DNA from: a bacterium
Lineage (GTDB): Bacteria; Bacillota; Bacilli; Lactobacillales; Streptococcaceae
NCBI GenBank assembly: GCA_905221195.1
Contig: CAJNCF010000003.1
Span: forward strand, 62,001-126,000
Direction of reading: 5' to 3'
DNA length: 64,000 nt
Numbering within the stretch: position 1 is the first letter of the stretch; every line of letters starts with the position of its first letter. Shown piece after piece: positions 36,736 through 46,321 of the stretch. Below the pieces are notes generated by a model. The model saw only the letters and a list, made by a program, of their open reading frames with translations. It did no database searches and had not been told where the DNA came from. The position numbers and the translations under genes were made by a program.

Positions 36736-37890
36736 ATGTCTATACACAAATACAAAACAAAAAAAGGAATCCTATACTATGTCAGCTTTTACATTGGCTT
36801 AGATGCTTATGGCAAGAAAAAAAGGCACTTAAAGAGAGGGTTCAAAACCAAAAAAGAGGCAAAATTGTACGAAGCTCGTTTAGAAGCTGGTGTCGTTGCC
36901 CCCACAGTAAATACCGACAAACCTAACCCCAAAGTCACTTATAAAGAACTTTATCAAGAATGGTTTAAGGCCTATGTTGGGACCGTTGAAGAAACAACTT
37001 CTTCCCAAACTAAGAATATCTATCGAATACATATTCTACCAATATTTGGCCATAAATTTATTGACCAAATCAGTCCTTTAGACTGTCAAAACTTTATTAC
37101 ACAAAAATCTCAGACTTTCAAAAATATCAAACAGATAAAATCCTATACCTCAAAAATTTTTGATTTTGCAATCAATATGAACTACATTGATCGAAATCCA
37201 ATGAAGAATGTTATCATGCCCAAAATCAAAAAGACAAGATCAGATAATTTTTGGTCACTGGAGGAATTGCATCATTTCCTTGATATAGTGAAAGAAACTG
37301 AGCCATTTAAACATTTTGCTTTATTTAGACTTCTTGCATTTAGTGGACTTCGAAAAGGGGAGTTATACGCTTTAAAATGGGCTGATATTGACTTTGATAG
37401 CAATCTATTGAACATAGACAAAAGTCTAGGAAGAATTGACGGTAAAGCTATTGAAAAGAGTACAAAGAATGAATCTTCAGTTCGCACAATCTATCTTGAT
37501 AATGAGACAATCGATATTATTAAACAATGGAGAAATTTCTATCTAAAAGAACAATCTCAATTGCCTCTCACGAAGCTGAATATTAGTAACGAGTATATGT
37601 TCTCTTACATATCAAGCAATGACAAAATTGAACCCCTGCATGCTGACTACATTAACAATGTACTGAATCGAATTATTAAAAAGCATAAATTAAAACCAAT
37701 TAGCCCACATGGGTTCAGACATACACATGCAACACTTATGTCTGAAATTGGAATCGACCCTTCTAATACATCAAAACGACTTGGCCACGCAAGCAGTCAG
37801 ATGACATTAGATATCTATACTCACACTACAAAAACTGGTGAGAAAAACTCTATTGACAAATTTGCAGATTATCTCAATAAAGCAAAATAA
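36736..37890 (+). CDS. int: Tyrosine integrase
   Basis: A 384-residue phage/Tn916-like integrase. It starts with an AP2-like arm-binding domain (YYVSFYIGLDAYGKKKRHLKRGFKTKKEAKLYEA), then a SAM-like core-binding domain (from about 65), then the catalytic domain with Arg in SGLRKGELYALKW, HGFRHTHATL (HxxR), LGHASSQ and the nucleophile Tyr in TLDIYTHT. It integrates the element into the 3' end of rpsI; attR lies 145 bases downstream. GGAG precedes the ATG. Confidence 0.95.
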   Translation: MSIHKYKTKKGILYYVSFYIGLDAYGKKKRHLKRGFKTKKEAKLYEARLEAGVVAPTVNTDKPNPKVTYKELYQEWFKAYVGTVEETTSSQTKNIYRIHILPIFGHKFIDQISPLDCQNFITQKSQTFKNIKQIKSYTSKIFDFAINMNYIDRNPMKNVIMPKIKKTRSDNFWSLEELHHFLDIVKETEPFKHFALFRLLAFSGLRKGELYALKWADIDFDSNLLNIDKSLGRIDGKAIEKSTKNESSVRTIYLDNETIDIIKQWRNFYLKEQSQLPLTKLNISNEYMFSYISSNDKIEPLHADYINNVLNRIIKKHKLKPISPHGFRHTHATLMSEIGIDPSNTSKRLGHASSQMTLDIYTHTTKTGEKNSIDKFADYLNKAK

Positions 37891-37915
37891 ATCATGATTT
37901 TTAAAATTTAGAAGA

Positions 37916-37934
37916 GGTTATCAGAAGGTTATCA
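37916..37934 (+). repeat. Right arm-type sites (two GGTTATCA repeats)
   Basis: GGTTATCA at 37916-37923 and 37927-37934, the same 11-base period and orientation as at the left end. Confidence 0.7.
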
Positions 37935-37961
37935 CAAAGCTATTCAAGCTCAAAAATCGAC

Positions 37962-37997
37962 AAAAAAGCACTTTGCAAAATCTTTGCAAAGTGCTTT
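37962..37997 (-). terminator. Element-borne terminator for rpsI
   Basis: Fourteen-base perfect arms AAGCACTTTGCAAA and TTTGCAAAGTGCTT followed by TTTT on the minus strand, 25 bases beyond the rpsI stop codon. It replaces the original terminator now at 26473. Confidence 0.85.
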
Positions 37998-38021
37998 GAA
38001 ACGTTGATATAATCGTATTGA

Positions 38022-38414
38022 TTAACGTTTTGAGAATTGTGATGCTTTACGAGCTTTCTTAAGACCTGGTTTCTTACGTTCAACTTTACGTGAGTCACGT
38101 GTAAGAAGTCCTGCGCGTTTCAATGAATCGCGGAAGTCTGGATCTACTTGAAGAAGGGCACGAGCGATACCGTGACGGATAGCTCCTGATTGACCAGCGT
38201 ATCCACCACCTACAACGTTAACGAAAACGTCGTATGAACCTACAGTTGAAGTAACTGCGAATGGTTGGTTGATGACAAGACGAAGGTCAGCGTGTGGGAT
38301 GTACTCTTCAACATCTTTTTTGTTAACAGTGATTTTACCAGTTCCTGGAACAAGGCGAACGCGTGCAACAGCGTTTTTACGACGTCCAGTACCTGCATAT
38401 TGTGCTTGTGACAT
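38022..38414 (-). CDS. rpsI: Ribosomal protein S9
   Basis: Small-subunit protein of 130 residues with the conserved [15 protein letters not shown] start and the basic C-terminus ending SQFSKR that reaches the P-site tRNA. Its last 51 bases are supplied by the mobile element (attR) and restore the same protein with different codons from the displaced tail. It is co-transcribed with rplM, 18 bases upstream. Confidence 0.97.
   Translation of the reverse strand: MSQAQYAGTGRRKNAVARVRLVPGTGKITVNKKDVEEYIPHADLRLVINQPFAVTSTVGSYDVFVNVVGGGYAGQSGAIRHGIARALLQVDPDFRDSLKRAGLLTRDSRKVERKKPGLKKARKASQFSKR
38035..38072 (-). other. attR core in rpsI
   Basis: Thirty-eight bases identical to 26538-26575. Together they bound the inserted element of about 11.5 kb. 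The bases from 38021 to 38034 are homologous but differ at four positions. Confidence 0.92.
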
Positions 38415-38432
38415 ACTTTATTGTTCCTTTCC

Positions 38433-38879
38433 TTAGATAAGTCCTGAAATGTCAAGAACTTCTGGTTGTTGTGCAGCGTGAGTGTGCTCAGCTCCAACAA
38501 ATACTTTCAACTTCATACCTTGAGCGCGTCCAAGAGTATTGTGTGGAAGCATACCTTTAACTGATTTCTCGATCAAACGTACTGCATTTTTAGAACGAAG
38601 TTCACCTGCAGAGATTTGTTTCAATCCACCTGGGTGGTTTGAGTGAGTGTAGTAGATTTTATCAGTTGCTTTTTTACCAGTCAATTTAACTTTTTCAGCA
38701 TTGATAACAATCACAAAGTCACCTGTATCAGTGTGTGGTGTAAATGTTGGTTTGTTTTTTCCGCGAAGTACGCTAGCAACTACTGCAGAAAGACGTCCAA
38801 GTGGTACATCAGTTGCGTCAACTACGTACCATTTACGTTCAACTTGGCCTGGTTTAGCCATAAATGTTGTTTTGTTCAT
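38433..38879 (-). CDS. rplM: Ribosomal protein L13
   Basis: Early-assembling large-subunit protein of 148 residues ([38 protein letters not shown]). It is the first gene of the rplM-rpsI operon. AGGAG lies upstream of the ATG. The 5' leader is long and GC-rich, in keeping with autoregulation by an L13 leader. Confidence 0.97.
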   Translation of the reverse strand: MNKTTFMAKPGQVERKWYVVDATDVPLGRLSAVVASVLRGKNKPTFTPHTDTGDFVIVINAEKVKLTGKKATDKIYYTHSNHPGGLKQISAGELRSKNAVRLIEKSVKGMLPHNTLGRAQGMKLKVFVGAEHTHAAQQPEVLDISGLI

Positions 38880-38987
38880 GATTTCTCCTATATATAGTTC
38901 GATTTTTGTTTACGGTGATGGGTGTTCCTTCCCATCGAAAAGTATTTGGAAGGTTCCGGGGCCTTTCAAATGGGGTAAACAATACCG
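38880..38987 (-). ncRNA. Structured 5' leader of rplM (L13 leader candidate)
   Basis: The 5' UTR of about 105 bases contains inverted segments, for example GATGGGAAGGAACACCCATC and AAAGGCCCCGGAACCTT. A leader that binds L13 is known before rplM in Firmicutes; identity with that Rfam family is inferred from position and structure. Confidence 0.55.
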
Positions 38988-38993
38988 CCTACT

Positions 38994-39023
38994 ATAATAC
39001 CAAATTTTACCCCTAAAAGTCAA
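38994..39023 (-). promoter_or_regulatory. rplM-rpsI promoter
   Basis: TTGACT (39018-39023) and TATTAT (38994-38999) with an 18-base spacer on the minus strand. Confidence 0.75.
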
Positions 39024-39067
39024 TAGATATGAAAAATATTTTTCTGAATTCCACTCTTTTTATCTCT

Positions 39068-39090
39068 AAAAAACCTCGCTTCCGCGAGGC
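39068..39090 (-). terminator. Terminator of the ABC-2 exporter operon
   Basis: GCCTCGC-GGAA-GCGAGG followed by TTTTTT on the minus strand, directly after the permease gene. Confidence 0.9.
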
Positions 39091-39094
39091 TCTT

Positions 39095-40294
39095 CTATTT
39101 ATAAGCTAAGGCACGTTTAAAGGTTTTCCAGATTCCTAAATCATCCGTTTGAAGGACTAGGCTAGCATACATGCGTCCGATAAATCCTGTTGCTACCACC
39201 GCAAAAATCACTGTAATAGCTAGCGAAATCCATGCTTCTAGGCCATTTGCATAGCCATTAATGGTTCTAAATGGCATAAAGAAGGTCGAAATAAAGGGAA
39301 TATAAGAACCAATCTTCAAGATGAGATTGTCACCAGCTGCACCTAGAGCTGTCACTCCAAAAAAACCACCCATAATCAAAATCATCAAAGGCGACAAGGC
39401 TTTTCCTGAGTCCTCAGGACGAGAAACCATAGATCCTAGGAAGGCTGCCAAGACCACATACATAAAGAGACTGACCAAAATAAAGAGCAAGGTATTCAGA
39501 GAGAATGCATCTCCCAAGTGATTCAAAATACCAGACTGAGCCAAGAAAGGCAAATCCTTAAAGAGCAGAATAGCTGCCAGACCACCTACAACATAAATCC
39601 CGATATGCGTTAAAATTACCAGAAACAAAGCCATCATCCGCGCATAGAAATAGTGACTAGCCCTTATGCTAGAAAAGACAACTTCCATAATTTTGGTGCC
39701 TTTTTCACTGGCAACTTCCTGAGCCGTCACACCCGCATAGGTAATCAGAATCATATAAAGAAAGAATCCTAAGGCGCCTGCTGCCATTGTTTGAATAAAC
39801 TTTTTATTTTCCTTGGCTTCATCAATCTTTTCTGTGAATTGAATTGTCTGCGCTAAGCGTTTTTCCTGCTCTTGAGACAAGGAGGCAGTTGAACGATTAA
39901 GCTGATTTTGCAGTTCATTGAGTGTACCTGTAACTGCAAATTTAATTCCATTTTCAAGCGACGTTTCGCCATGATAAACTGCCTTCAAGACACTATCCTC
40001 TTGGTCAATAGTCAGATAGCCTTTTAATTTTTCATCTTTAATCGCTTCTTTGGCACTTGCTTCGTCTTTGTAGTCAAAGTTAACACCATTTACATTCTTC
40101 AGTCCTTCTGCTACAGATGGCACTGTTGTCACTACTGCCACTTTATCATTTTTAGCCATTGAAGAACCTTGGAGATAAGCAATTCCTCCAGAGATTCCTA
40201 AAAAGAGGAACGGTGAAATCACCATAAAGAAGAAACTCCACGATTTGACATGTCGAAGATAGGTTTCCTTGATTACAACCCACATATTTCTCAT
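39095..40294 (-). CDS. ABC-2 type permease (NatB-like)
   Basis: A 399-residue exporter permease with one N-terminal helix (about 18-40), a large extracellular domain, and five or six C-terminal helices. The layout matches the NatB/ABC-2 family (EVASEKGTKIMEVVFSSIRASHYFYARM). It overlaps the ATPase gene by four bases. The substrate is unknown; NatAB in Bacillus exports sodium, but that is not implied by sequence alone. Confidence 0.85.
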   Translation of the reverse strand: MRNMWVVIKETYLRHVKSWSFFFMVISPFLFLGISGGIAYLQGSSMAKNDKVAVVTTVPSVAEGLKNVNGVNFDYKDEASAKEAIKDEKLKGYLTIDQEDSVLKAVYHGETSLENGIKFAVTGTLNELQNQLNRSTASLSQEQEKRLAQTIQFTEKIDEAKENKKFIQTMAAGALGFFLYMILITYAGVTAQEVASEKGTKIMEVVFSSIRASHYFYARMMALFLVILTHIGIYVVGGLAAILLFKDLPFLAQSGILNHLGDAFSLNTLLFILVSLFMYVVLAAFLGSMVSRPEDSGKALSPLMILIMGGFFGVTALGAAGDNLILKIGSYIPFISTFFMPFRTINGYANGLEAWISLAITVIFAVVATGFIGRMYASLVLQTDDLGIWKTFKRALAYK

Positions 40295-41184
40295 ACTTCC
40301 ACCCCTGATTCTAGTTTAAAGATTTCATCGATTGTTGGCGCTTGTTGGTCAAAGGTTGCGATATATTGCCCCTGAGTCAAGATTGGGAAGAGTTCTCTAC
40401 CAGCACTCTCATCCTCCAAGATCAATTTCCAACTGCCTTGTTTAGTCAAGCTCACCTGTTTGACATGAGGAAGGTTTTCCAATTCTTCCTTACTTCGTTC
40501 ACTTGAAACAAAGAGACGCGTTTTCCCGTATTGATTGCGGACATCCTGAACTGGTCCATGCAAGACCACACGACCATCTCGAATCATCAAAATATCGTCA
40601 CAAAGTTCCTCGACGTTGGTCATGACATGGTCAGAGAAGATAATGGTTGCTCCGCGCTCTTTTTCCTGAAAAATGACTTGTTTGAGCAATTCAGTATTGA
40701 CTGGGTCCAAACCACTGAAAGGCTCATCCAAGATAATCAAATCTGGTTCATGAATCAGAGTAATAATAAGCTGAATCTTCTGCTGATTTCCTTTTGACAG
40801 ACTCTTAATTTTATCTGTCAGCTTTCCTTTCACTTCCAACTTCTTCATCCATTGAGGAAGTTTTTCCTTGACCTCCTTGGCATCCATGCCTTTTAGAGTC
40901 GCCAAGTAACGAACTTGTTCAAGGACTGTCAATTTAGGCATGAGACTGCGTTCTTCAGGTAGATAGCCAATCCGAGCATAGGTCTCCTGACGAATATCCT
41001 GCCCATCCAGATTAATCTCTCCTTGGTATTCTAAAAACTTCAAAATACTGTGGAAAATCGTTGTTTTCCCAGCACCATTTTTTCCGACTAGTCCTAAAAT
41101 ACGACCTGGTCGTGCTTGAAAGTCAATACCAAACAAAACTTGCTTGGATCCAAAACTTTTCTCTAGACTTCTTACTTCTAGCAT
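40291..41184 (-). CDS. ABC transporter ATP-binding protein (NatA-like)
   Basis: A 297-residue ATPase with Walker [14 protein letters not shown]-loop around YLPEERSLM, signature LSKGNQQK, Walker B LIILDEPFSGLDP and the H-loop SDHVM. A C-terminal extension follows, as in NatA-type exporters. It forms an operon with the permease downstream. CGGAGGTGAAAG precedes the ATG. Confidence 0.9.
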   Translation of the reverse strand: MLEVRSLEKSFGSKQVLFGIDFQARPGRILGLVGKNGAGKTTIFHSILKFLEYQGEINLDGQDIRQETYARIGYLPEERSLMPKLTVLEQVRYLATLKGMDAKEVKEKLPQWMKKLEVKGKLTDKIKSLSKGNQQKIQLIITLIHEPDLIILDEPFSGLDPVNTELLKQVIFQEKERGATIIFSDHVMTNVEELCDDILMIRDGRVVLHGPVQDVRNQYGKTRLFVSSERSKEELENLPHVKQVSLTKQGSWKLILEDESAGRELFPILTQGQYIATFDQQAPTIDEIFKLESGVEV

Positions 41185-41391
41185 CTTTCACCTCCGAAAT
41201 GTCTTGCACTCATTATACTCCTTTTTGATAGCCTTTACAATGATTTCTGTCCATTTTTAGAAGACTATTGCTATGTAAAATATGGCCTGGAGCGTTTTTA
41301 GTGATAAATCCATTATACAGTAGCAAACCCCAATTTATCACCTCCGCTCCTCAACTGTCTATTTTTGATCCTGAATTGTTATTTGAAAAGC

Positions 41392-41416
41392 AAAAATCCA
41401 CCCCGAAGGATGGATT
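41392..41416 (-). terminator. Terminator of pheT
   Basis: AATCCATCC-TTCG-GGGTGGATT followed by TTTG on the minus strand. The gap 41185-41391 holds nothing else I recognise. Confidence 0.88.
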
Positions 41417-41422
41417 GATGAA

Positions 41423-43828
41423 TTAACGCACTTCTGCACTGACTTTTTCTTCAAGTGATGCTTGGATTTTTTCCATATAGCGTGCGACTTCTTCATCCGT
41501 TAAGCTATCTTCTGGATTTTGGAATGTCAAGCTATAGGCCATTGACTTCATACCAAGTCCCAATTTCTCACCTGAGAAGACGTCAAAGAGTTTGATATCT
41601 GTCAAACGTTTCACGCCTGCAGCTTGGATAGCATCTACAACTTCTTGATGAGTTACTTCTGCCTTGAGGAGAAGGGCAACGTCACGGCTGACTGCTGGGA
41701 ATTTAGTAATTTCCACAAATGGAGTAGCAGGTTGAAGGGCAGACTCGATGGCTGAAAGATTAAGTTCCGCTACATACGTTTCTGAAATATCGTAAGCCTT
41801 AGCAGTGACTGGATGCACTTGTCCAAGGAAACCAAGAACTTGGTCACCTATGGAAATCATAGCTGTACGTCCTGGGTGGAGACTAGCAATTTCAGCTGTT
41901 GCTGTATAAGTCACTTCAAGTCCCAAGCGAGTAAAGAGGGCTTCTAGGATTCCTTTAGCATAGAAGAAATCAACTGGAACTGCTGCTGTTTGGAAATCTT
42001 TTTCAGCAACCAAACCTGTCAAAGCAAAGGCAAAGCTATTGATTTCATTTGGAAGTTCTTCTTTTGGATTGCCTGTTTGTTCAAAGACTTTTCCGATCTC
42101 GTAAAGTGCCAAGTTTTTATTCTTACGAGCTACGTTGTAGGCCACCGTATCCAAAATACCTGAAATCATATTTTGACGGAGGACAGAACGGTCCACAGTC
42201 ATTGGCCACATAAGTTCTGTAAGGTTACTTGGTTGAGCTGTGAACTCAACTGCTTTTTCAGGAGTTGTTAGAGCGTAGGTAATGATTTCTGTCAAACCTG
42301 CCCCTTCAGCGATGGTACGAACTTGACGGCGAAGTTTTTGAGTTGCAGTCAATTCACCAGCTGTACCGTCATCTTTTGGAAGACTGGTTGGCAAGCGGTC
42401 ATATCCATAGATACGAGCGATTTCTTCAAAGAGGTCTGCTTCGATGGTGATATCCCAACGACGACGTGGTACGCTGACTGTAAATGATTCTGCATTTCCA
42501 GAAAGGCCAAATCCAAGACGACGGAATACATCTTCGACATCAGCGTATGAAAGATCTGTTCCAAGGACACGGTTGACGTCTGCAAGGGTAGAAGAAACTT
42601 CCACATCAGAAGTATCAAGCTCACCTGCTGAAACGATGCCCTTACGAACCGTCGCACCAGCAAGTTCGGCAATCATACTAGCTGCCGCATCAAGGGCTTC
42701 ATTGACTGTTGCCACATTGATGCCTTTTTCAAAGCGAGAAGACGACTCAGAACGAAGGTTGAGGCGACCGCTGGTCTTACGGATTGATTTTCCGTTGAAG
42801 ACAGCAGCTTCAAGGACGACACGACTAGATTTTTCCGAGATTTCTGTTGCTTGCCCACCCATGACACCTGCAAGAGCTACTGGCTTGTCTGCGACAGTGA
42901 TAACTAAGTCATTCACGTCTAAGTCACGTTCTTCACCATCTAAAGTCACCAATTTTTCACCAGCACGCGCTTCACGCACACGGATGTCATTCCCTTCAAA
43001 GGTATCCAAGTCAAAGGCATGCATAGGCTGACCAAAGTAGAGCAGGATGTAGTTGGTCACATCCACTACGTTATTGATTGGACGGATACCTTCGTTCATG
43101 AGGAGGTTTTGCAACCATTGTGGACTTGGTGCGATAGTCACATTGTCCAAGATACGAGCTGCATAGTAAGGCGCCTTGTCTGTCTCAATGCCCACAGAAA
43201 GAGCATCTGCTGCAGCTTGGTCAGTTTCTGAAAGAGTAAATTCTTTAAAGTTGACTGCCTTGTCATAGATGGCTGCCACTTCGTGAGCTACCCCACGCAT
43301 AGAAAGAGCGTCCGCACGGTTTGGAGTGATTGAAAGTTCGATAATTTCATCATCCAAGTCTAAGTATGAGAAGACTTCCTCACCTGGAACGGCATTTTCT
43401 GGCAAGATTTGGATGCCATCTGCAAATTCCTTTGGTACAACTGAGTCAGAAATTCCCAATTCACCAAGTGAACAGATCATTCCAAGTGACTCCAAGCCAC
43501 GAATTTTCCCTTTTTTAATTTTATAGTTGTCAGCGATGCGAGCTCCTGGAAGTGCCACCATGACCTTGATACCAGCACGCACATTCGGTGCACCACAAAC
43601 GATTTGACGAGCTTCTTCTTCGCCAACGTTAACCTGACAAACATGGAGGTGAGTTTCTGGCACATCTTCGCAAGACAAGACCTCACCGACGACAATTTTT
43701 GAGAGACCAGCAGCAGGTGATTCAACACCTTCTACCTCAATCCCCGTAGTTGACATTTTTTCAGCCAACTCTTGTGATGGCACATCAATGTCCACCAATT
43801 CTTTTAACCATTTATAAGATACAAGCAT
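41423..43828 (-). CDS. pheT: Phenylalanyl-tRNA synthetase beta subunit
   Basis: Beta subunit of the (alpha-beta)2 enzyme, 801 residues. Domains in order: an EMAP-like tRNA-binding domain (about 40-155), B3/B4 editing region, B5 domain, the inactive synthetase core and the C-terminal anticodon-binding FDX domain ([17 protein letters not shown]). It follows pheS by 120 bases that contain a hairpin rather than a gene. Confidence 0.96.
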   Translation of the reverse strand: MLVSYKWLKELVDIDVPSQELAEKMSTTGIEVEGVESPAAGLSKIVVGEVLSCEDVPETHLHVCQVNVGEEEARQIVCGAPNVRAGIKVMVALPGARIADNYKIKKGKIRGLESLGMICSLGELGISDSVVPKEFADGIQILPENAVPGEEVFSYLDLDDEIIELSITPNRADALSMRGVAHEVAAIYDKAVNFKEFTLSETDQAAADALSVGIETDKAPYYAARILDNVTIAPSPQWLQNLLMNEGIRPINNVVDVTNYILLYFGQPMHAFDLDTFEGNDIRVREARAGEKLVTLDGEERDLDVNDLVITVADKPVALAGVMGGQATEISEKSSRVVLEAAVFNGKSIRKTSGRLNLRSESSSRFEKGINVATVNEALDAAASMIAELAGATVRKGIVSAGELDTSDVEVSSTLADVNRVLGTDLSYADVEDVFRRLGFGLSGNAESFTVSVPRRRWDITIEADLFEEIARIYGYDRLPTSLPKDDGTAGELTATQKLRRQVRTIAEGAGLTEIITYALTTPEKAVEFTAQPSNLTELMWPMTVDRSVLRQNMISGILDTVAYNVARKNKNLALYEIGKVFEQTGNPKEELPNEINSFAFALTGLVAEKDFQTAAVPVDFFYAKGILEALFTRLGLEVTYTATAEIASLHPGRTAMISIGDQVLGFLGQVHPVTAKAYDISETYVAELNLSAIESALQPATPFVEITKFPAVSRDVALLLKAEVTHQEVVDAIQAAGVKRLTDIKLFDVFSGEKLGLGMKSMAYSLTFQNPEDSLTDEEVARYMEKIQASLEEKVSAEVR

Positions 43829-43890
43829 AATTCTGATTGTAAGATCCCACCCAGTGTGACCTTTTCAATTCCTTTCTTTTTCTTCGAGTC

Positions 43891-43930
43891 AGTCCTTACC
43901 ATTCTCTATAGAGAAAAAATGACTAGGACT
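43891..43930. other. Imperfect hairpin between pheS and pheT
   Basis: Outer arms AGTCCT/AGGACT enclose the perfect palindrome TTCTCTATAGAGAA at 43902-43915. There is no T run, so it is not a standard terminator. It may be an RNA processing or stability element. Confidence 0.4.
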
Positions 43931-43948
43931 ATGTTTCAGGTTTCAATC

Positions 43949-44995
43949 TTATTTAAACTGTTCTGAGAAGCGGACATCGCCTTGGTAGAATCCACGGATA
44001 TCGTTAATTCCGTAACGAAGCATAGCGACACGCTCTTTTCCAAGACCAAAGGCAAAGCCAGAGTAAACAGTCGCATCGATTCCACTCATTTCAAGGACAC
44101 GTGGGTGAACCATACCGGCACCCATAATCTCAATCCAACCTGTTTTCTTACATACGTTACAGCCTTCTCCACCACACTTGAAGCAAGAAACATCCACTTC
44201 AACAGATGGCTCTGTGAATGGGAAATAAGATGGACGCAAACGGATCTGACGCTCTTCACCAAACATTTTTTGGACAATCAACTGAAGGGTTCCTTGAAGG
44301 TCTGCCATAGAGATGTTTTTCCCAACAACCAAGCCTTCGATTTGGTGGAACTGGTGACTGTGGGTTGCATCGTCCGTATCACGACGGAACACACGTCCTG
44401 GTGAGATCATTTTCAAAGGACCTTTTGAAAAATCATGAGCATCCATAGCACGCGCCTGAACTGGAGACGTGTGAGTACGAAGCAAGATTTCTTCTGTGAT
44501 GTAGAAAGTATCCTGCATATCACGAGCTGGGTGATCTTTTGGAAGATTCATACGCTCAAAGTTGTAGTAGTCTTGCTCCACTTCAAAACCATCCACAACT
44601 TGGTAACCCATCCCGATGAAGATATCTTCGATTTCTTCACTGGTTTGTGTGAGAACATGACGGTGACCAACCGCAACAGGACGACCTGGAAGTGTTACAT
44701 CGATGCTCTCACTAGCTAATTGAGCTGCAACTTTCTTTTCTTCCAAGAGCTTAGCTGTTTCTTCAAAGGCTGCGGTCAAAACATCACGAGCTTCATTAAC
44801 ATGTTTCCCGATGATTGGACGCATCTCAGCTGAGACATCCTTCATCCCTTTGAGGATTTCCGTAAGCGACCCTTTTTTACCAAGGACAGAGACACGCAAG
44901 TCTTGCATCTCTTTTTCATTTTCAGCAGTAATCTGCTTCAAGCTAGCCAGCGTTTCTTCACGAAGCGCTTTTAATTGTTCTTCAATAGTTGACAT
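43949..44995 (-). CDS. pheS: Phenylalanyl-tRNA synthetase alpha subunit
   Basis: Catalytic alpha subunit of 348 residues charging tRNA-Phe. An N-terminal coiled coil is followed by the class II core with motif 2 FHQIEGLVV and motif 3 [17 protein letters not shown]. The Cys-rich [17 protein letters not shown] segment is usual in Gram-positive PheS. The frame is open 27 codons upstream, through the T-box, but the ATG at 44995 (MSTIEEQ) has GGAGGAATT before it and fits the family. It is controlled by the upstream T-box. Confidence 0.96.
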   Translation of the reverse strand: MSTIEEQLKALREETLASLKQITAENEKEMQDLRVSVLGKKGSLTEILKGMKDVSAEMRPIIGKHVNEARDVLTAAFEETAKLLEEKKVAAQLASESIDVTLPGRPVAVGHRHVLTQTSEEIEDIFIGMGYQVVDGFEVEQDYYNFERMNLPKDHPARDMQDTFYITEEILLRTHTSPVQARAMDAHDFSKGPLKMISPGRVFRRDTDDATHSHQFHQIEGLVVGKNISMADLQGTLQLIVQKMFGEERQIRLRPSYFPFTEPSVEVDVSCFKCGGEGCNVCKKTGWIEIMGAGMVHPRVLEMSGIDATVYSGFAFGLGKERVAMLRYGINDIRGFYQGDVRFSEQFK

Positions 44996-45004
44996 AATTC
45001 CTCC

Positions 45005-45225
45005 ATCAGTCTCTCGTAGATAAAAAGAAAACCACATGCCAAAAACTCCAATCGGAGCGTTGACACGCGGTACCATCCGTTTTCATCTGACAAGTCAGAC
45101 CTTTATTTCTAAATCCATGCGCAAGTGAATTCGCCCAGCTTTCATATAGAGAGCTTGCAGTCACGGCTCTCCTCCCTGATATACTTCCCTTGAGTTACTA
45201 GTCTTGCGGATTCCTATTCAATTAC
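45005..45225 (-). ncRNA. T-box leader of pheS-pheT
   Basis: The minus-strand leader contains the T-box core TGGTACCGCG (45066-45075) that pairs with the uncharged tRNA acceptor end. It is followed by a terminator hairpin CTCCGATTGGAGTTTTT (45041-45057). The upstream part has Stem I-like segments and GGGAGGAGAGCCG. Uncharged tRNA-Phe would stabilise the antiterminator. The specifier codon was not placed with certainty. Confidence 0.9.
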
Positions 45226-45230
45226 TACTT

Positions 45231-45259
45231 AGTTTATCAGATTTTTAGTTAAAAAACAA
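45231..45259 (-). promoter_or_regulatory. pheS promoter
   Basis: TTGTTT (45254-45259) and TAAACT (45231-45236) with a 17-base spacer on the minus strand, just before the T-box leader. Confidence 0.6.
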
Positions 45260-45265
45260 GTTAGA

Positions 45266-45745
45266 TTAGACTAATTTCAATATAAAACTCGTTCCTTTTT
45301 CTGTTGCTCCATCTTCCACAAATCCAAGCGACTTGAAACACCTCCTAGAAGCATGATTGTAGGTATAGATTTCCTTGACTTTCAATTCTTTCCATCCTTT
45401 TACTCGAGCCAATTCAATCAAAGTACTTAGAACCTTTTTCCCAAGTCCTCGATGTTGGTAAGCGGGATTCCCAATCACAATGGGGAGATTATCCTGAGAT
45501 AGAGTAACATCCCCAATTGGAAACCATTCTCCCTTCTCCTTAACTTCAATCCAAAAAAGCTCACCATGCTGATCCAAATAGGAATACATAGCTTCCAAGG
45601 TCGCTGGACTGTACGGTCTCTTCACACCATCTACGAGGTAAACCAAGTTCACATCCTGATACCAAGCAAAAGCTTCCTCACAATGATTGACCTGATAATA
45701 AGGAACAAGACGCAGTGCATCATCTATTTGTAGGGTCTGTTTCAT
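45266..45745 (-). CDS. GNAT-family acetyltransferase
   Basis: A 159-residue GNAT protein. The acetyl-CoA loop reads NPAYQHRGLGKKVLSTLIEL (Q/RxxGxG/A) and the C-terminal NHASRRCFKSLGFVEDG is the typical GNAT ending. The substrate is unknown. Its start overlaps the ParB-like gene by 26 bases, so the two are coupled. Confidence 0.85.
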   Translation of the reverse strand: MKQTLQIDDALRLVPYYQVNHCEEAFAWYQDVNLVYLVDGVKRPYSPATLEAMYSYLDQHGELFWIEVKEKGEWFPIGDVTLSQDNLPIVIGNPAYQHRGLGKKVLSTLIELARVKGWKELKVKEIYTYNHASRRCFKSLGFVEDGATEKGTSFILKLV

Positions 45746-46139
45746 CTGCTTTCCTTTTCAATAAGAGAGTTGCTGCTTGATTAAAACCCTCACACCAGTT
45801 ATACCATTTTGCTTCATACTCATCTTGAGGTAAGATATGATTTTTTAAATCCAGAACAGAGTAAACCTTTCTTTCCTCACAAGCTTGCGCATAGAGATGA
45901 TATAGTTCATCACCGCCGTCTCTATCAAACTCAGCAGAAATCGTATCCCGACCTGCCAATAAAGCCTGATAAGCCCTGTGATGCCCATCTGTAATCAACA
46001 AGCAATTTCCAAATGCAAGAATAGCAATTGGATCAACATTGTTTAGTTCTACAGACTGATAAAGTGTCTGGATTCCTGCCAGTTTCTTTTCTGATAAGTA
46101 TAGTTGAGTTGGATGAAGATCTTTTATGTTGACTTTCAT
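45720..46139 (-). CDS. ParB/sulfiredoxin-fold small protein
   Basis: A 139-residue protein with a ParB-like core: NVDPIAILAFGNCLLITDGHHRAYQALLAGRDTI, where DGHHR is the DGxHR motif of this fold. It lacks the HTH of chromosome-partition ParB. Relatives are stand-alone enzymes of unknown substrate. It overlaps the GNAT gene, so both may modify the same target. Confidence 0.7.
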   Translation of the reverse strand: MKVNIKDLHPTQLYLSEKKLAGIQTLYQSVELNNVDPIAILAFGNCLLITDGHHRAYQALLAGRDTISAEFDRDGGDELYHLYAQACEERKVYSVLDLKNHILPQDEYEAKWYNWCEGFNQAATLLLKRKADETDPTNR

Positions 46140-46168
46140 TTCTTTCTCCTCAAGGGAATTTGATACTC

Positions 46169-46291
46169 ACTTCTGTTTGCCTTTAAATCGCCATTGGAAG
46201 CGGAGCTGATCATAGAAGGGAAACTCGATAAACAAGACTCCCAAGCCCACACAGAGACTGGCAAGAACGTCTGATGGATAGTGAACTCCCA
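46169..46291 (-). pseudogene. Duplicated 3' fragment of the PAP2 phosphatase gene
   Basis: About 125 bases that match the 3' end of the intact PAP2 gene at 48726-48850 with few differences. Only the last 40 or so codons are present, with no start. The fragment and the intact gene's end form direct repeats on either side of the MFS/regulator pair. This looks like a scar of insertion or a recombination duplication. Confidence 0.85.
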
Positions 46292-46321
46292 CCCAAAAAG
46301 AGACAGTAGTTCATACTACTA

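Noticed and set aside
26524..38072. Prophage
   Set aside because: There are no capsid, tail, terminase or lysis genes; integrase, repressor and replication initiator alone fit a satellite or IME-like element better.
26524..38072. Complete integrative conjugative element
   Set aside because: No relaxase, coupling ATPase or type IV secretion genes were found.
42444..43031. Antisense open frame of 195 codons in pheT
   Set aside because: Low-complexity Arg/Ser-rich shadow of a conserved synthetase gene.
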